A stretch of 64,000 nt of DNA from CAG-873 sp910578365 (lineage in GTDB: Bacteria; Bacteroidota; Bacteroidia; Bacteroidales; Muribaculaceae), in assembly GCA_951635545.1 (NCBI GenBank), contig OX620685.1, positions 1,426,001-1,490,000 of the forward strand, read 5' to 3'. A model generated the notes under the pieces. It was not told the origin of the DNA. It searched no databases and saw only the letters and a list, made by a program, of their open reading frames with translations. A program made the position numbers and the translations under genes. Numbering within the stretch: position 1 is the stretch's first letter; each line of letters starts with the position of its first letter. Below are positions 1 through 7,802 of the stretch, piece by piece.

Positions 1-1
1 G

Positions 2-274
2 GCCACTGTTGTCGACACCACCGAAAACCTATACCTGCTCAACATTGCGCAGGATTCAGGCATGGAAACTCCCGAAGGCTCGTGCAGCGTCAGCGAGATT
101 TCCGACTCCATCAGCGACCTGCCCGAGGAGTTCCGCATCCCCTTCTCGATGCACGTGGCAGGTTACAAATATAACGAAATCGCCGAGCACATGCAGCTGC
201 CCCTGGGCACTGTCAAGAGCCGCATATTCTTCGCCCGTAAAAAGCTTCAGCAGCGTTTCGCCGACTACCGCTGA
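2..274 (+). CDS. ECF RNA polymerase sigma factor, C-terminal part (cut by window edge)
   Basis: This is the last 90 residues of an ECF sigma factor; the start lies outside the window. The visible part covers the end of the linker and sigma region 4, whose helix-turn-helix recognises the -35-like element (LPEEFRIPFSMHVAG, then YNEIAEHMQLPLGTVKSRIF). It matches the C-terminal 90 residues of the complete sigma gene at 6231-6734 almost perfectly, with only a few base changes (for example GCS for GYS and RFADYR for RFSDYR). The near-identity continues about 16 bases past the stop. It is a recent duplicate or has been kept alike by gene conversion. An IS982 copy lies 35 bp after the region of similarity and separates the gene from its terminator. 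Confidence 0.9.
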   Translation, partial: ATVVDTTENLYLLNIAQDSGMETPEGSCSVSEISDSISDLPEEFRIPFSMHVAGYKYNEIAEHMQLPLGTVKSRIFFARKKLQQRFADYR

Positions 275-315
275 TACATCTCTGACCTTATTGTTGCTTT
301 ACACACTCTCTATAA

Positions 316-1469
316 ACGCGAGTTCGGGATAAGAACTTTATGATTTTCAACCAAGCAAAAGACAACATAGAGTATTGGGCGGCCTTTCAAGGTCGCCTGA
401 TTTATTTGTACAGTTTGGTGTTGTTAATCCCAGAGGACAAGCTGCCCGTTTGACTCGGGTACCTCAAAGTCGAAGTTCACTTCCGGCTTTGTGGCGAAGA
501 AACAATACGCCCCCATTGCCGCAAGCAGGTTCATGAGGAAGTTGTGTACACTACGATGGCGGGAGTGGACGAGCTGCGCCACATTCTTCAGCATGTCGTT
601 TATGGATTCGATGATGCTCCTTTTACGAAGCATCATCCTGTCATAGAACGGCATGAGACGCTGTTTCATGTTCGAGCGAAGACCTGTCACAATATGTATG
701 CCATCATCCCAAAGATGCCCGAAAAGAGACTGCGATATATATCCCTTGTCAGCGTATAGTTTTCCAAATACCCTGTCAGTCAGTGTGTCGATGACTGCCT
801 CATTGCGGTCGTCCACATTGGCACGTGTCAATACGAAGTTGATCAGTTCCCCTTTTTCGTTACATAGCAGATGCAGCTTGAAGCCTACATACCATCCCAT
901 CGTACTCTTACCCTTGGCCGCGATATCCTTGAAGACTTTCATGTTGAACTGGCGCTTGTTATGAATGACCGGAATGCAGGTGCTGTCCACAAAACTTATT
1001 CCCGTGCACTCTCCGAAACATGCAAGTCGCAGGAACATGGTCATAGCCACAAAACATCGGGGCATGACCTCCACGAAGCGGTTGTAGGAGAATGTCTGCG
1101 GAAACAGATGCTTCCAGTGAATGCGCACACATCCCAGATAATAGTGCTTGAAGTTTCGGTACGAATTGAAGTGGAAACAGATCAGAATCGTGATGACCTC
1201 GGCATCCGACATCATGCGCTTTCTTTTCCGTTTTGGAGTGTCAGTTGTGGACGGAAGTGCATTTTTTGCCATCTCACCCTCAAATTCTTTGCAGAAATCA
1301 TCTGCAATACAAAAAATTTCAGTAACTTTACTTTCGGTAATCATGATACAGTATTTATTGTTTAGTACCTCTAAATTACTAAATATCAGTAATATTACCA
1401 AGAGAATCGGCAACTTTTTTAAGCTGCCGATTCAACTTTTTTATGGTGTTCCTTATCCCGAACTCGCGT
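316..1469 (-). mobile_element. IS982-family insertion sequence, copy A
   Basis: A complete 1154-bp element. The ends are inverted repeats beginning ACGCGAGTTCGGGATAAG. A 7-bp target duplication TCTATAA flanks it at 309-315 and 1470-1476. It sits between the duplicate sigma gene (stop at 274) and the hairpin terminator at 1490. Two more copies of the same length lie at 18631 and 43433, with the transposase gene at the same offset of 108 bases. Confidence 0.93.
424..1344 (-). CDS. IS982-family transposase (copy A)
   Basis: DDE transposase of 306 residues. Visible catalytic motifs are SFVDSTCIPV (first Asp), KLYADKGYIS (second Asp) and RSIIESINDMLKN (Glu), the IS982 arrangement. I chose the ATG at 1344 (MITESKVTEIF) because it gives the usual family length; an in-frame start at 1413 would add 23 hydrophobic residues that overlap the element's terminal promoter region. 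The protein sequence is identical to copies B and C, so the element was probably active recently. Confidence 0.92.
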   Translation of the reverse strand: MITESKVTEIFCIADDFCKEFEGEMAKNALPSTTDTPKRKRKRMMSDAEVITILICFHFNSYRNFKHYYLGCVRIHWKHLFPQTFSYNRFVEVMPRCFVAMTMFLRLACFGECTGISFVDSTCIPVIHNKRQFNMKVFKDIAAKGKSTMGWYVGFKLHLLCNEKGELINFVLTRANVDDRNEAVIDTLTDRVFGKLYADKGYISQSLFGHLWDDGIHIVTGLRSNMKQRLMPFYDRMMLRKRSIIESINDMLKNVAQLVHSRHRSVHNFLMNLLAAMGAYCFFATKPEVNFDFEVPESNGQLVLWD

Positions 1470-1489
1470 TCTATAACAGTTTCCCACAG

Positions 1490-1531
1490 GCACAAGCCGC
1501 GCCCATATCTCAGGGTGCGGCTTGTGCTTTT
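1490..1531 (+). terminator. hairpin terminator, probably of the duplicate sigma gene
   Basis: An 11-bp perfect stem GCACAAGCCGC / GCGGCTTGTGC (1490-1500, 1517-1527) is followed by TTTT on the plus strand. It most likely ended the sigma gene at 2-274 before IS982 copy A landed between them. It may also serve the convergent recombinase gene, but the minus-strand side lacks a T-run. Confidence 0.7.
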
Positions 1532-1547
1532 GTTGCGTTAATGTCGC

Positions 1548-2438
1548 TTACAGCATTTTCATTATACGAGCATTCGCACGGTCAATCAAGGCAGTGTCGA
1601 GGTCGGCCAGATATATGCGTGTAGTAGCTTCGGAGCCGTGGCCCATGCCCTCCGATATTATGCTCACCGGTATGCCGTTGGAGTGGGCAATGCTTGCCCA
1701 GCTGTGCCGCGCCACATACAGGGTAAGCGGGATGCTTATTCCGGCCATCGAGCCTATCCGCTTGAGGCTGTGGTTGATATTGTAGCTCATGTTGCGGTAG
1801 TAGTTGCGTTCGTTGCTTTTGTGGCGGTGGAGTATAGGCAACAGATAGTGGGTGGGGTTCATGGGATATTTATTGAGAATCTGCTGCATCTCATTGGTCC
1901 AGCCAATGGTGAGCAACTGACCGGTCTTGCGGCGCCGGTACACAATCTGACCGTAGCGGAGGTCGGACTTTCTCAGAAATGCCATGTCGATAAAACTCAT
2001 GCCACGCAGATAAAAACTGAGCATGAATATGTCGCGGGCGAAATCAAGCGAAGGATAGGACTTGAGGTCGAGAGTTCTTATACGCCTCATGGCACTGAGT
2101 GTCAGCGCCCGCTTTACTATACGGTCCACACCGGTGTATACGTGGCGGAAGGGTCGGCGGTTGTCGGTGTATTCAAGGTCGACGCCCCGGTTATATACCG
2201 CCCTCAGTATGCGCATGTAGAACGATGTTGTGTTAGGAATAAGGCCGCGGTTTCTCATCCATGTTTCGTATGATTCGACGAGTGCCGAATCAATGGCTAT
2301 GAAATCGACATCAAGGTTATTGCGAAATGATTTGAAACTGTTTAGAGCTGAACGATAGGTTTCTGCAGTGCGGTATTTGCCGTTGTTCCTGAAGCCGGCG
2401 ATAAGCCTCTCCATGAACACGAAGAGAGTGTCATTCAT
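1548..2438 (-). CDS. tyrosine recombinase / site-specific integrase
   Basis: A 296-residue integrase of the type common in Bacteroidetes, with an N-terminal SAM-like DNA-binding domain (about residues 1-95) and a C-terminal catalytic domain. Catalytic residues can be placed in FYLRGMSF (first Arg), YVARHSWASIA (second Arg region) and GHGSEATTRIYL (His and nucleophile Tyr). The ATG at 2438 is preferred over one at 2480, because the longer version would run through a promoter-like AT-rich stretch and the gal terminator. Close relatives act as DNA invertases that switch surface genes, or as mobile-element integrases. Here no element, att site or invertible promoter is evident beside it, so its substrate is unknown. 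Confidence 0.88.
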   Translation of the reverse strand: MNDTLFVFMERLIAGFRNNGKYRTAETYRSALNSFKSFRNNLDVDFIAIDSALVESYETWMRNRGLIPNTTSFYMRILRAVYNRGVDLEYTDNRRPFRHVYTGVDRIVKRALTLSAMRRIRTLDLKSYPSLDFARDIFMLSFYLRGMSFIDMAFLRKSDLRYGQIVYRRRKTGQLLTIGWTNEMQQILNKYPMNPTHYLLPILHRHKSNERNYYRNMSYNINHSLKRIGSMAGISIPLTLYVARHSWASIAHSNGIPVSIISEGMGHGSEATTRIYLADLDTALIDRANARIMKML

Positions 2439-2439
2439 T

Positions 2440-2465
2440 TTTTTTGTCGCGAATTTACGACAAAT
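2440..2465 (-). promoter_or_regulatory. inverted repeat just upstream of the recombinase gene
   Basis: On the minus strand TTGTCG and CGACAA form a 6-bp inverted repeat around an AT-rich spacer, directly before the A-rich leader and ATG at 2438. It could be an operator or a recombinase core site. The assignment is speculative. Confidence 0.3.
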
Positions 2466-2469
2466 AAGA

Positions 2470-2492
2470 GCGACGGCCAAAAAGGCCGCCGC
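2470..2492 (-). terminator. terminator of the galK-galM operon
   Basis: The stem GCGACGGCC / GGCCGCCGC (one mismatched pair) encloses a run of five A on the plus strand and lies 9 bases after the galM stop. On the minus strand it is followed by TCTTATTTGT, a weak T-rich tail. Confidence 0.6.
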
Positions 2493-2500
2493 TGCACGAG

Positions 2501-3529
2501 TTATGAGAATTTGAATTCAATAGTACGCCGATAGGTTTCGCCGGGATTGAGCCGCGGCGAGGGGAAGTCGCAGCGGTTAGGAGCGTCGGGACAGTTTTGG
2601 CATTCGATTGCCACGGCGCAGTAGTCGTGATATGTCACGCCGTCTTTGCCTGCGGGGCAACCTTCGAGCCAGTTGCCTGTATATACCTGCACTGCAGGCT
2701 GGTCGGTACTCACTGTAAGGCGGCGACCGCTTTCGGGGTCGGTGAGTTCGGCTGCCACGGCCATATTGCCGTCGGCACCGTCGATAAACCAGCAGTTGTC
2801 GTAGCCCTTGCCATATAATAGCGCTGGGAAATCGGCCTTTATATCGCGGCCTATAGGCTTGGCGGCAGTGAAGTCCATGGGAGTTCCGGCCACTGGCTGC
2901 GGAGCCGAGGGCAGTGGTATGAGGGTTTCGTCGGTAGGCAGCCAGCGCGAGGCGTTCAGGCGCAGCTGATGATTCAGCACCGAGGGCTTCTCATGTCCGC
3001 CCAGATTGAAATAGGCGTGGTTGGTGAGGTTTATCACGGTGGGGCGGTCTTCGACGGTAGCCCACATCTCGAGTCTGAGGGCACAGTCGTCGGTCCAGAT
3101 GTAGCGGGCATAAGCATTGAGTTTGCCGGGATAGCCCTCTTCGCCGTCGTCCGAGGTGTAATGGAATGTCACCGAGTTGTCGAACACGTCCTCAACTTGC
3201 CATATACGATTCTGGAAGCCGGTGGGTCCGCCGTGCAGGGCGTTCGGACCGTTGTTTATGGCCAGCGAATAGGCGTTGCCGTCGAGTTCGAAGTGGCCGC
3301 GGGCTATACGGTTGGCATAGCGGCCCGGAATCTTGCCGGCGCAGGGTCCGTCGGCGAGGTAATCGTCGGGATTGTCGTAGCCTATCACCACATCGGCCAT
3401 ACGGCCTTTTGCATCCGGCACAACAATACTCACGATACCGGCACCGAGGCTGCTGAGCACCACCTTGGCGCCAATGGCGTTGGTGATGGTCAGCAGTGTT
3501 ATTTTGCCGTTTATGTTCTGGGTAAGCAT
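2501..3529 (-). CDS. galM: aldose 1-epimerase (galactose mutarotase)
   Basis: Interconverts alpha- and beta-galactose (or glucose), feeding alpha-galactose to galactokinase. The 342-residue product shows family motifs: GKIPGRYANRI near the N-terminus, NNGPNALHGGPTGFQN (substrate loop with the first His), TNHAYFNLGG (second His), and AIECQNCPDAPN (Glu region near the C-terminus). It has no signal peptide, so it is cytoplasmic. The ATG at 3529 starts 7 bases after the galK stop; an ATG at 3553 would overlap galK. It is the second gene of the galK-galM operon. Confidence 0.93.
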   Translation of the reverse strand: MLTQNINGKITLLTITNAIGAKVVLSSLGAGIVSIVVPDAKGRMADVVIGYDNPDDYLADGPCAGKIPGRYANRIARGHFELDGNAYSLAINNGPNALHGGPTGFQNRIWQVEDVFDNSVTFHYTSDDGEEGYPGKLNAYARYIWTDDCALRLEMWATVEDRPTVINLTNHAYFNLGGHEKPSVLNHQLRLNASRWLPTDETLIPLPSAPQPVAGTPMDFTAAKPIGRDIKADFPALLYGKGYDNCWFIDGADGNMAVAAELTDPESGRRLTVSTDQPAVQVYTGNWLEGCPAGKDGVTYHDYCAVAIECQNCPDAPNRCDFPSPRLNPGETYRRTIEFKFS

Positions 3530-3536
3530 ATTGATA

Positions 3537-4673
3537 TTACAGACGGCGGGCACCGTCGCTTATTATTACTTCGTAGATTTTGGGTTCGTGGCCATACTTT
3601 TCGTTGAAGCGTGCGCGTGCCTCGGAGGTGAATTTTTGGAGCAGCTCGTTCTTCACCAGGTTGATGGTGCAGCCGCCGAAACCGCCGCCCATGATACGCG
3701 AGCCGGTAACGCCACATTCCTTGGCCAGGTCGTTGAGGTAGTCGAGTTCCTCGCAGCTTACCTCGTAGTCTTTCGACAGGCCGCGATGTGTTTCATACAT
3801 GCAGCGGCCTACAGTTTCGTAGTCGCCGGCATTGAGGGCATCGCAAACATCGAGCACACGCTGTTTTTCCTCTATTACATATTTAGCGCGGAAATAGTCT
3901 TCGGCTGTGATGTCGCCTTTGGAAGCATCGAGCATTTCCATGGTGGCGTCGCGGAGGGTTTCCACGCCCAGGCGTTTGGCCACACGTTCGCACGACTGGC
4001 GTCGCTTGTTATAGGGCGAGTCGGCGAGCTCGTGTTTTACCACAGAGTCGACCAGCACCAGAGTATATCCCTGAGGGTTGAAGGGGAAGTACTCGAATTC
4101 GCCGCTGCGGCAGTCGAGGCGCATGAGGTTGCCCTGCTTGCCGAGTACACTTGCAAACTGGTCCATGATACCGCAGTTCACACCGCAGTAGTTGTGCTCG
4201 GTACTCTGTCCGATGCGGGCGAGTTCGAATTTCTCTATGGTGTTGCCGTTGAACATATCGTTCATGGCGAAAGCGAAGCACGATTCGAGGGCCGCCGACG
4301 AGCTCAGACCGGCACCCAGAGGTACGTTGCCGGCGAATACGGCGTCGAAACCTTCAACCTTGCCGCCGCGCTTGATAATCTCGCGGCACACGCCGAATAT
4401 GTAGCGGGCCCACGACTGCTCGGGAGCATCGGCTTCGTTCAGTCCGAATTCCGCGTAGTCGTCGATGTCGACCGAGAACACACGTACCTTATTGCTGCCG
4501 TTTGCACGGATTTCGGCCATGATTACCTTGTCGATTGCACCGGGGAACACAAAGCCGCCGTTATAGTCGGTGTGCTCGCCGATAAGGTTGATACGTCCTG
4601 CCGAGGCATAGAAAGTGCCTTCGCCACCGAATCGCTCGGTGAATATGTTGCTGATTATTTCTTTAAGTTCCAT
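3537..4673 (-). CDS. galK: galactokinase
   Basis: Phosphorylates alpha-D-galactose to galactose-1-phosphate with ATP in the Leloir pathway; cytoplasmic GHMP kinase. All family signatures are visible: GRINLIGEHTDYNGG (galactokinase signature near residue 30), PLGAGLSSSAALE (ATP-binding loop), MDQFASVLG (catalytic Asp region) and GSRIMGGGFGGC (C-terminal GHMP motif). The ATG at 4673 (MELKEIISNIF) gives 378 residues, the usual length. An upstream ATG at 4745 would start inside the promoter/operator palindrome and is rejected. It is the first gene of an operon with galM. Confidence 0.95.
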   Translation of the reverse strand: MELKEIISNIFTERFGGEGTFYASAGRINLIGEHTDYNGGFVFPGAIDKVIMAEIRANGSNKVRVFSVDIDDYAEFGLNEADAPEQSWARYIFGVCREIIKRGGKVEGFDAVFAGNVPLGAGLSSSAALESCFAFAMNDMFNGNTIEKFELARIGQSTEHNYCGVNCGIMDQFASVLGKQGNLMRLDCRSGEFEYFPFNPQGYTLVLVDSVVKHELADSPYNKRRQSCERVAKRLGVETLRDATMEMLDASKGDITAEDYFRAKYVIEEKQRVLDVCDALNAGDYETVGRCMYETHRGLSKDYEVSCEELDYLNDLAKECGVTGSRIMGGGFGGCTINLVKNELLQKFTSEARARFNEKYGHEPKIYEVIISDGARRL

Positions 4674-4708
4674 GATTAACGGATTCAAGGGTTTTAGTTT
4701 GTAATAAG

Positions 4709-4747
4709 TTTTGGATGCAAAGTTAACATTATTCTTTGCATCCAAAA
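4709..4747 (-). promoter_or_regulatory. galK promoter embedded in a 14-bp perfect inverted repeat
   Basis: TTTTGGATGCAAAG (4709-4722) and CTTTGCATCCAAAA (4734-4747) are exact inverted copies 11 bases apart. Read on the minus strand, the repeat contains TTTG, 17 bases, then TAACTTTG, which fits the Bacteroidetes -33/-7 promoter. A regulator bound to the palindrome would cover the promoter, so a galactose-responsive repressor site is likely but unproven. Confidence 0.65.
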
Positions 4748-4780
4748 CATAATTTTATGTCAAAAAATAGTAAAATCAGG

Positions 4781-5019
4781 TTATTTCATAGCTATCGGGC
4801 CTGCCTCCACCGGCGATGATTCCACAGGCAGGGTAAGTTCGGCAGCCGCTTCACTGTCAGCGAGGTTATGTACATGGTCGGATTCAGCTCGCCGGGATAC
4901 TTCTCGAAGTGTTTCGCCGCCATATACGGCTGTACACCAAGTCGGTACAAAAACAAAACATAACCGTCCGCCCGACACTGCCACACTGACGGCCGCTCGC
5001 TGCGCCGAAAAAGAATCAC
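4781..5019 (-). pseudogene. possible decayed gene tail in the galK upstream gap
   Basis: The 330-base gap between galK and the next gene holds no intact gene. Two minus-strand frames give fragments that read like one broken protein end (PYMAAKHFEKYPGELNPTMY in one frame, ELTLPVESSPVEAGPIAMK then stop in another), as if a frameshift split them. I do not recognise the family; it may be chance coding in GC-rich DNA. Confidence 0.25.
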
Positions 5020-5047
5020 AGTAAGTTATAAACTGAAAAAAAATTCG

Positions 5048-5055
5048 TAAATTTG
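5048..5055 (+). promoter_or_regulatory. -7 promoter box for the GYF/CD225 gene
   Basis: TAAATTTG matches the Bacteroidetes TAnnTTTG -7 consensus and lies 26 bases before the ATG at 5082. No clear -33 TTG is visible at the usual distance. Confidence 0.5.
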
Positions 5056-5081
5056 CGGTATAAACGCATGCGTATCAAATA

Positions 5082-5615
5082 ATGAAATACTGGATATATC
5101 GCGACGGACTGCAACGCGGGCCGTTCACTATCGAAGAACTCGCTGACATGAACCTCACACCGGATACTCCGGTATGGTACGAAGGCCTCGACAACTGGAT
5201 TACAGCCGCCGAGTCGCCGGGGCTGGCCCCGTTCCTGACTACACGCAACGACGGAGCCGATAACCGCCCGGTAGACGTGGAATATACCGAAGCCGACAGT
5301 TCAGCGGGTGCAGCTTTCAGCAGCAACCAGTTCGGGCCACAACAAACTCAAGAACCGCTCCGCAGCCACGCCTGTGAACAGTCACGGCCACAGAGCGAAT
5401 GTCCGCCCACATATCTGGCATGGTCGATTATCGTCACCATCTGCTGCTGTCTGCCGCTGGGTATAGCCGCCATAATTTACTCCGGCAAGGTAAAACCATG
5501 CTGGCAGCAGGGCGACGAACGTGGCGCGTACAAAGCATCCGAAACCGCCCAGCTGCTGATTATCTTATCAGTAACAATATCACTGCTGATATCACCGCTC
5601 GCCATTCTTTTCTAA
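5082..5615 (+). CDS. GYF_2 (DUF4339) - CD225/dispanin membrane protein
   Basis: A 177-residue protein. Residues 1-50 form a GYF_2/DUF4339 domain (KYWIYRDGLQRGPFTIEEL, then TPVWYEGLDNWITA), usually a protein-interaction module. A Ser/Gln-rich linker follows. From about residue 108 there is a CD225/dispanin-like pair of membrane helices (AWSIIVTICCCLPLGIAAII, then the GKVKPCWQQGDERGAYKAS loop, then a second hydrophobic segment). Similar fusions are common in Bacteroidetes, often next to DUF2752 genes as here (1-base gap). The function is unknown, probably an inner-membrane adaptor. Confidence 0.85.
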   Translation: MKYWIYRDGLQRGPFTIEELADMNLTPDTPVWYEGLDNWITAAESPGLAPFLTTRNDGADNRPVDVEYTEADSSAGAAFSSNQFGPQQTQEPLRSHACEQSRPQSECPPTYLAWSIIVTICCCLPLGIAAIIYSGKVKPCWQQGDERGAYKASETAQLLIILSVTISLLISPLAILF

Positions 5616-5616
5616 T

Positions 5617-5991
5617 ATGAGATTGCCACGCGGCAAAAAATTGATATTAATGGCCATCTGCCCGGCGGCGGTGGCCATTATGCTATTCTATGGCCTTAAC
5701 GACCCGACCACCACACCCTCTCCCAAATGCCTGCTGAAGACTGTCACCGGCTACGACTGCCCGGGCTGCGGCGCCCAGCGAGCCCTGCATGCGTTGCTGC
5801 ACGGTCGCATAGCCGATGCGTGGCACTTTAATCCTGCCCTGTTTTTCCTTGTTCCGCTTGCCATAGCATACGCTGCCCATGAGTTTTGCGGCTACCGCAA
5901 CCATCGTCTGGAAGCAATCCTTTATCATCGCGTCACTCTCTACACCCTCGTAGCCGCCCTGCTTCTATGGTGGTTCGTCCGCAACATATAG
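5617..5991 (+). CDS. DUF2752 membrane protein
   Basis: A small membrane protein of 124 residues with three predicted helices. It has the DUF2752 signature CPGCGAQRALHALLHG (a Cys-x-x-Cys-Gly motif near a membrane edge) followed by AWHFNPALFFLVPLA. No biochemical role is established for the family. It starts one base after the CD225 gene and is surely co-transcribed with it. Confidence 0.87.
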   Translation: MRLPRGKKLILMAICPAAVAIMLFYGLNDPTTTPSPKCLLKTVTGYDCPGCGAQRALHALLHGRIADAWHFNPALFFLVPLAIAYAAHEFCGYRNHRLEAILYHRVTLYTLVAALLLWWFVRNI

Positions 5992-6140
5992 CCCCCTCCG
6001 GAGTGAGATTGTAACAATATAATACGGCGTTTGTAACATTTGTGTAACGGCAGTAGTCATTTTTAAATAGCTATGGCATAGCTATATACGGCTGCAAAAT
6101 AAAATTATTTACCGTTTTAACATACATTAACTTTAAAATA

Positions 6141-6170
6141 TTTGCATTTGTCAAAAAGGTCGTAAATTTG
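6141..6170 (+). promoter_or_regulatory. promoter of the complete sigma gene
   Basis: TTTG at 6141-6144 and TAAATTTG at 6163-6170 are 18 bases apart and match the Bacteroidetes -33/-7 consensus. A leader of about 55 bases follows before the ATG at 6231. Confidence 0.65.
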
Positions 6171-6230
6171 CATCGTAATCGTTAAGCAAAACGATATTGA
6201 CTTATTGTTGAATCACTAATTTTCACAATC

Positions 6231-6734
6231 ATGGGAACTGCTAAATTTCAATCCAATCTGATGAGCCTCCAGGCCAACATGCTTAACTTTGCCTACATGC
6301 TTACTTCGAACCGCGACGACGCTTACGACCTCCTCCAGGACACTACCCTGAAGGCCCTCGACAACGAGGACAAGTTTACCGAAGGCACCAACTTCAAGGG
6401 CTGGGTCTTCACCATAATGCGCAACATATTTATCAACAACTACCGCCGCGGCGCACGCCAGGCCACTGTTGTCGACACCACCGAAAACCTATACCTGCTC
6501 AACATTGCGCAGGATTCTGGCATGGAAACTCCCGAAGGCTCGTACAGCGTCAGCGAGATTTCCGACTCCATCAGCGACCTGCCCGAGGAATTCCGCATCC
6601 CCTTCTCGATGCACGTGGCAGGTTACAAATATAACGAAATCGCCGAGCACATGCAGCTGCCCCTGGGCACTGTCAAGAGCCGCATATTCTTCGCCCGCAA
6701 AAAGCTCCAGCAGCGTTTCTCCGACTACCGCTGA
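6231..6734 (+). CDS. ECF RNA polymerase sigma factor
   Basis: A 167-residue sigma-70 ECF protein. Region 2 lies in the first half (MLNFAYMLTSNRDDAYDLLQ, core binding and -10 recognition; FKGWVFTIMRNIFINNYRR, region 2.4) and region 4 in the second (EEFRIPFSMHVAG, YNEIAEHMQLPLGTVKSRIF). No anti-sigma gene is adjacent. The downstream genes on the opposite strand end with the DUF4249 gene only 42 bases away. Its C-terminal half is a near-exact copy of the partial gene at the window start. Confidence 0.93.
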   Translation: MGTAKFQSNLMSLQANMLNFAYMLTSNRDDAYDLLQDTTLKALDNEDKFTEGTNFKGWVFTIMRNIFINNYRRGARQATVVDTTENLYLLNIAQDSGMETPEGSYSVSEISDSISDLPEEFRIPFSMHVAGYKYNEIAEHMQLPLGTVKSRIFFARKKLQQRFSDYR

Positions 6735-6776
6735 TACATCTCTGACTTTATTCACACAATATTATTTCAGTTCCAC

Positions 6777-7802
6777 TCAGAGGCTTATTTCAATCACACT
6801 GCGGTTGCGGGCCACTACCAGTCCGGCACGGGTACTTACGTTGCTGTAAGAGGTAGTGTTTTCGGCCAGTCCGATACTGCCCAGCATACCTACAAAACTC
6901 TCGCTTTCGTGCCAGTCGTACATGTACCAGTTGTACAGATTGCGGTCGAGGCTGAACAGAATAAGGCGCATGTAGCAGCCATCGGGCAGGCTGTCGTCCG
7001 GTTCGGCCGATACGCGGTGCAGGCTGATATTCCTGAACATCAGGTGCAGAGGGTAGCTGCTGCCGCGGAAGCTGTTGTCGCTGAACACGGTAAAGCCCCA
7101 GGCATCGGAGGCGAATACGGTTTCGAGAGCGTCGATATGCTCCGAGAATATCGGCTCCATGTCGAACTCCGGATTGCCGCAGTTAAAGTCTACATCTTCG
7201 TTGCTGCAGTCAGCAGCTTCCCAGGCCAGCTGAAAGTATTCGTTAATACCGGAGCGGTCGTTCACAGGCAGCTTTATATTCATGCTTATGTGAAAATACT
7301 GATATGCATAACTGCCGCCATATGGATCATCTTCGAACAGGTAATTGTTGACTTCCACTGTTTTGTCGACCTGTGCCGTGCCGGTAAGAGGCTCGAATGG
7401 TATTGTCACTACAGCGTCCGCAGTGCCGTACTTCGGACTGCAGGCCCTCAGGCTTACTTCCTGTCCGGCCTGAGGCTTGTATGGAATGAGGTAGCCCGAG
7501 CGCTTGCGTTCCGCACCGTAGGCATCGGTTTCAGTCCACTCGCTGTAGGTGGCGCGGCACACCGGATTGCCGTCGGCGTATACGTCAACGGTACCGTCGG
7601 TAACTGTATGGTCGGCCTTGTATGCTTCGTAGTCGTCGTAGCGCCAGCTGTGTGAAAGCTGCACGGTAAACTCCTCTCCGGCATCGATTACCGCGTTCAT
7701 GCACAGCACAGGAGCGCTGTCGATTTTAGGCTCGAAGTCGGTATAACAGGCAGTAAGCAGAGGCGCGCACAGCAGCAGGGGAAGTTTTTTCAGAATATCC
7801 AT
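6777..7802 (-). CDS. DUF4249 lipoprotein, partner of the TonB receptor
   Basis: A 341-residue predicted lipoprotein. The signal peptide ends in a lipobox (LLLCAPLLTAC, Cys at about residue 20). The N-terminal part has a beta-sandwich-like start (FTVQLSHSWRYDD, TVTDGTVDVYADG) typical of DUF4249, a family nearly always encoded beside TonB-dependent receptors with an STN domain. It probably sits on the outer-membrane surface or in the periplasm and helps the receptor. The start at 7802 overlaps the receptor stop by 13 bases; longer upstream starts lie inside the receptor gene and are rejected. Confidence 0.85.
   Translation of the reverse strand: MDILKKLPLLLCAPLLTACYTDFEPKIDSAPVLCMNAVIDAGEEFTVQLSHSWRYDDYEAYKADHTVTDGTVDVYADGNPVCRATYSEWTETDAYGAERKRSGYLIPYKPQAGQEVSLRACSPKYGTADAVVTIPFEPLTGTAQVDKTVEVNNYLFEDDPYGGSYAYQYFHISMNIKLPVNDRSGINEYFQLAWEAADCSNEDVDFNCGNPEFDMEPIFSEHIDALETVFASDAWGFTVFSDNSFRGSSYPLHLMFRNISLHRVSAEPDDSLPDGCYMRLILFSLDRNLYNWYMYDWHESESFVGMLGSIGLAENTTSYSNVSTRAGLVVARNRSVIEISL

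Noticed and set aside
1548..2480. Integrative element carried by the tyrosine recombinase
   Set aside because: No att repeats, no cargo and no phage or conjugation genes surround it; the neighbours are ordinary chromosomal genes.
3465..4679. 404-residue plus-strand reading frame opposite galK
   Set aside because: It is a shadow of galK/galM produced by GC-rich codons; it shows no domain and the real genes have full motifs.
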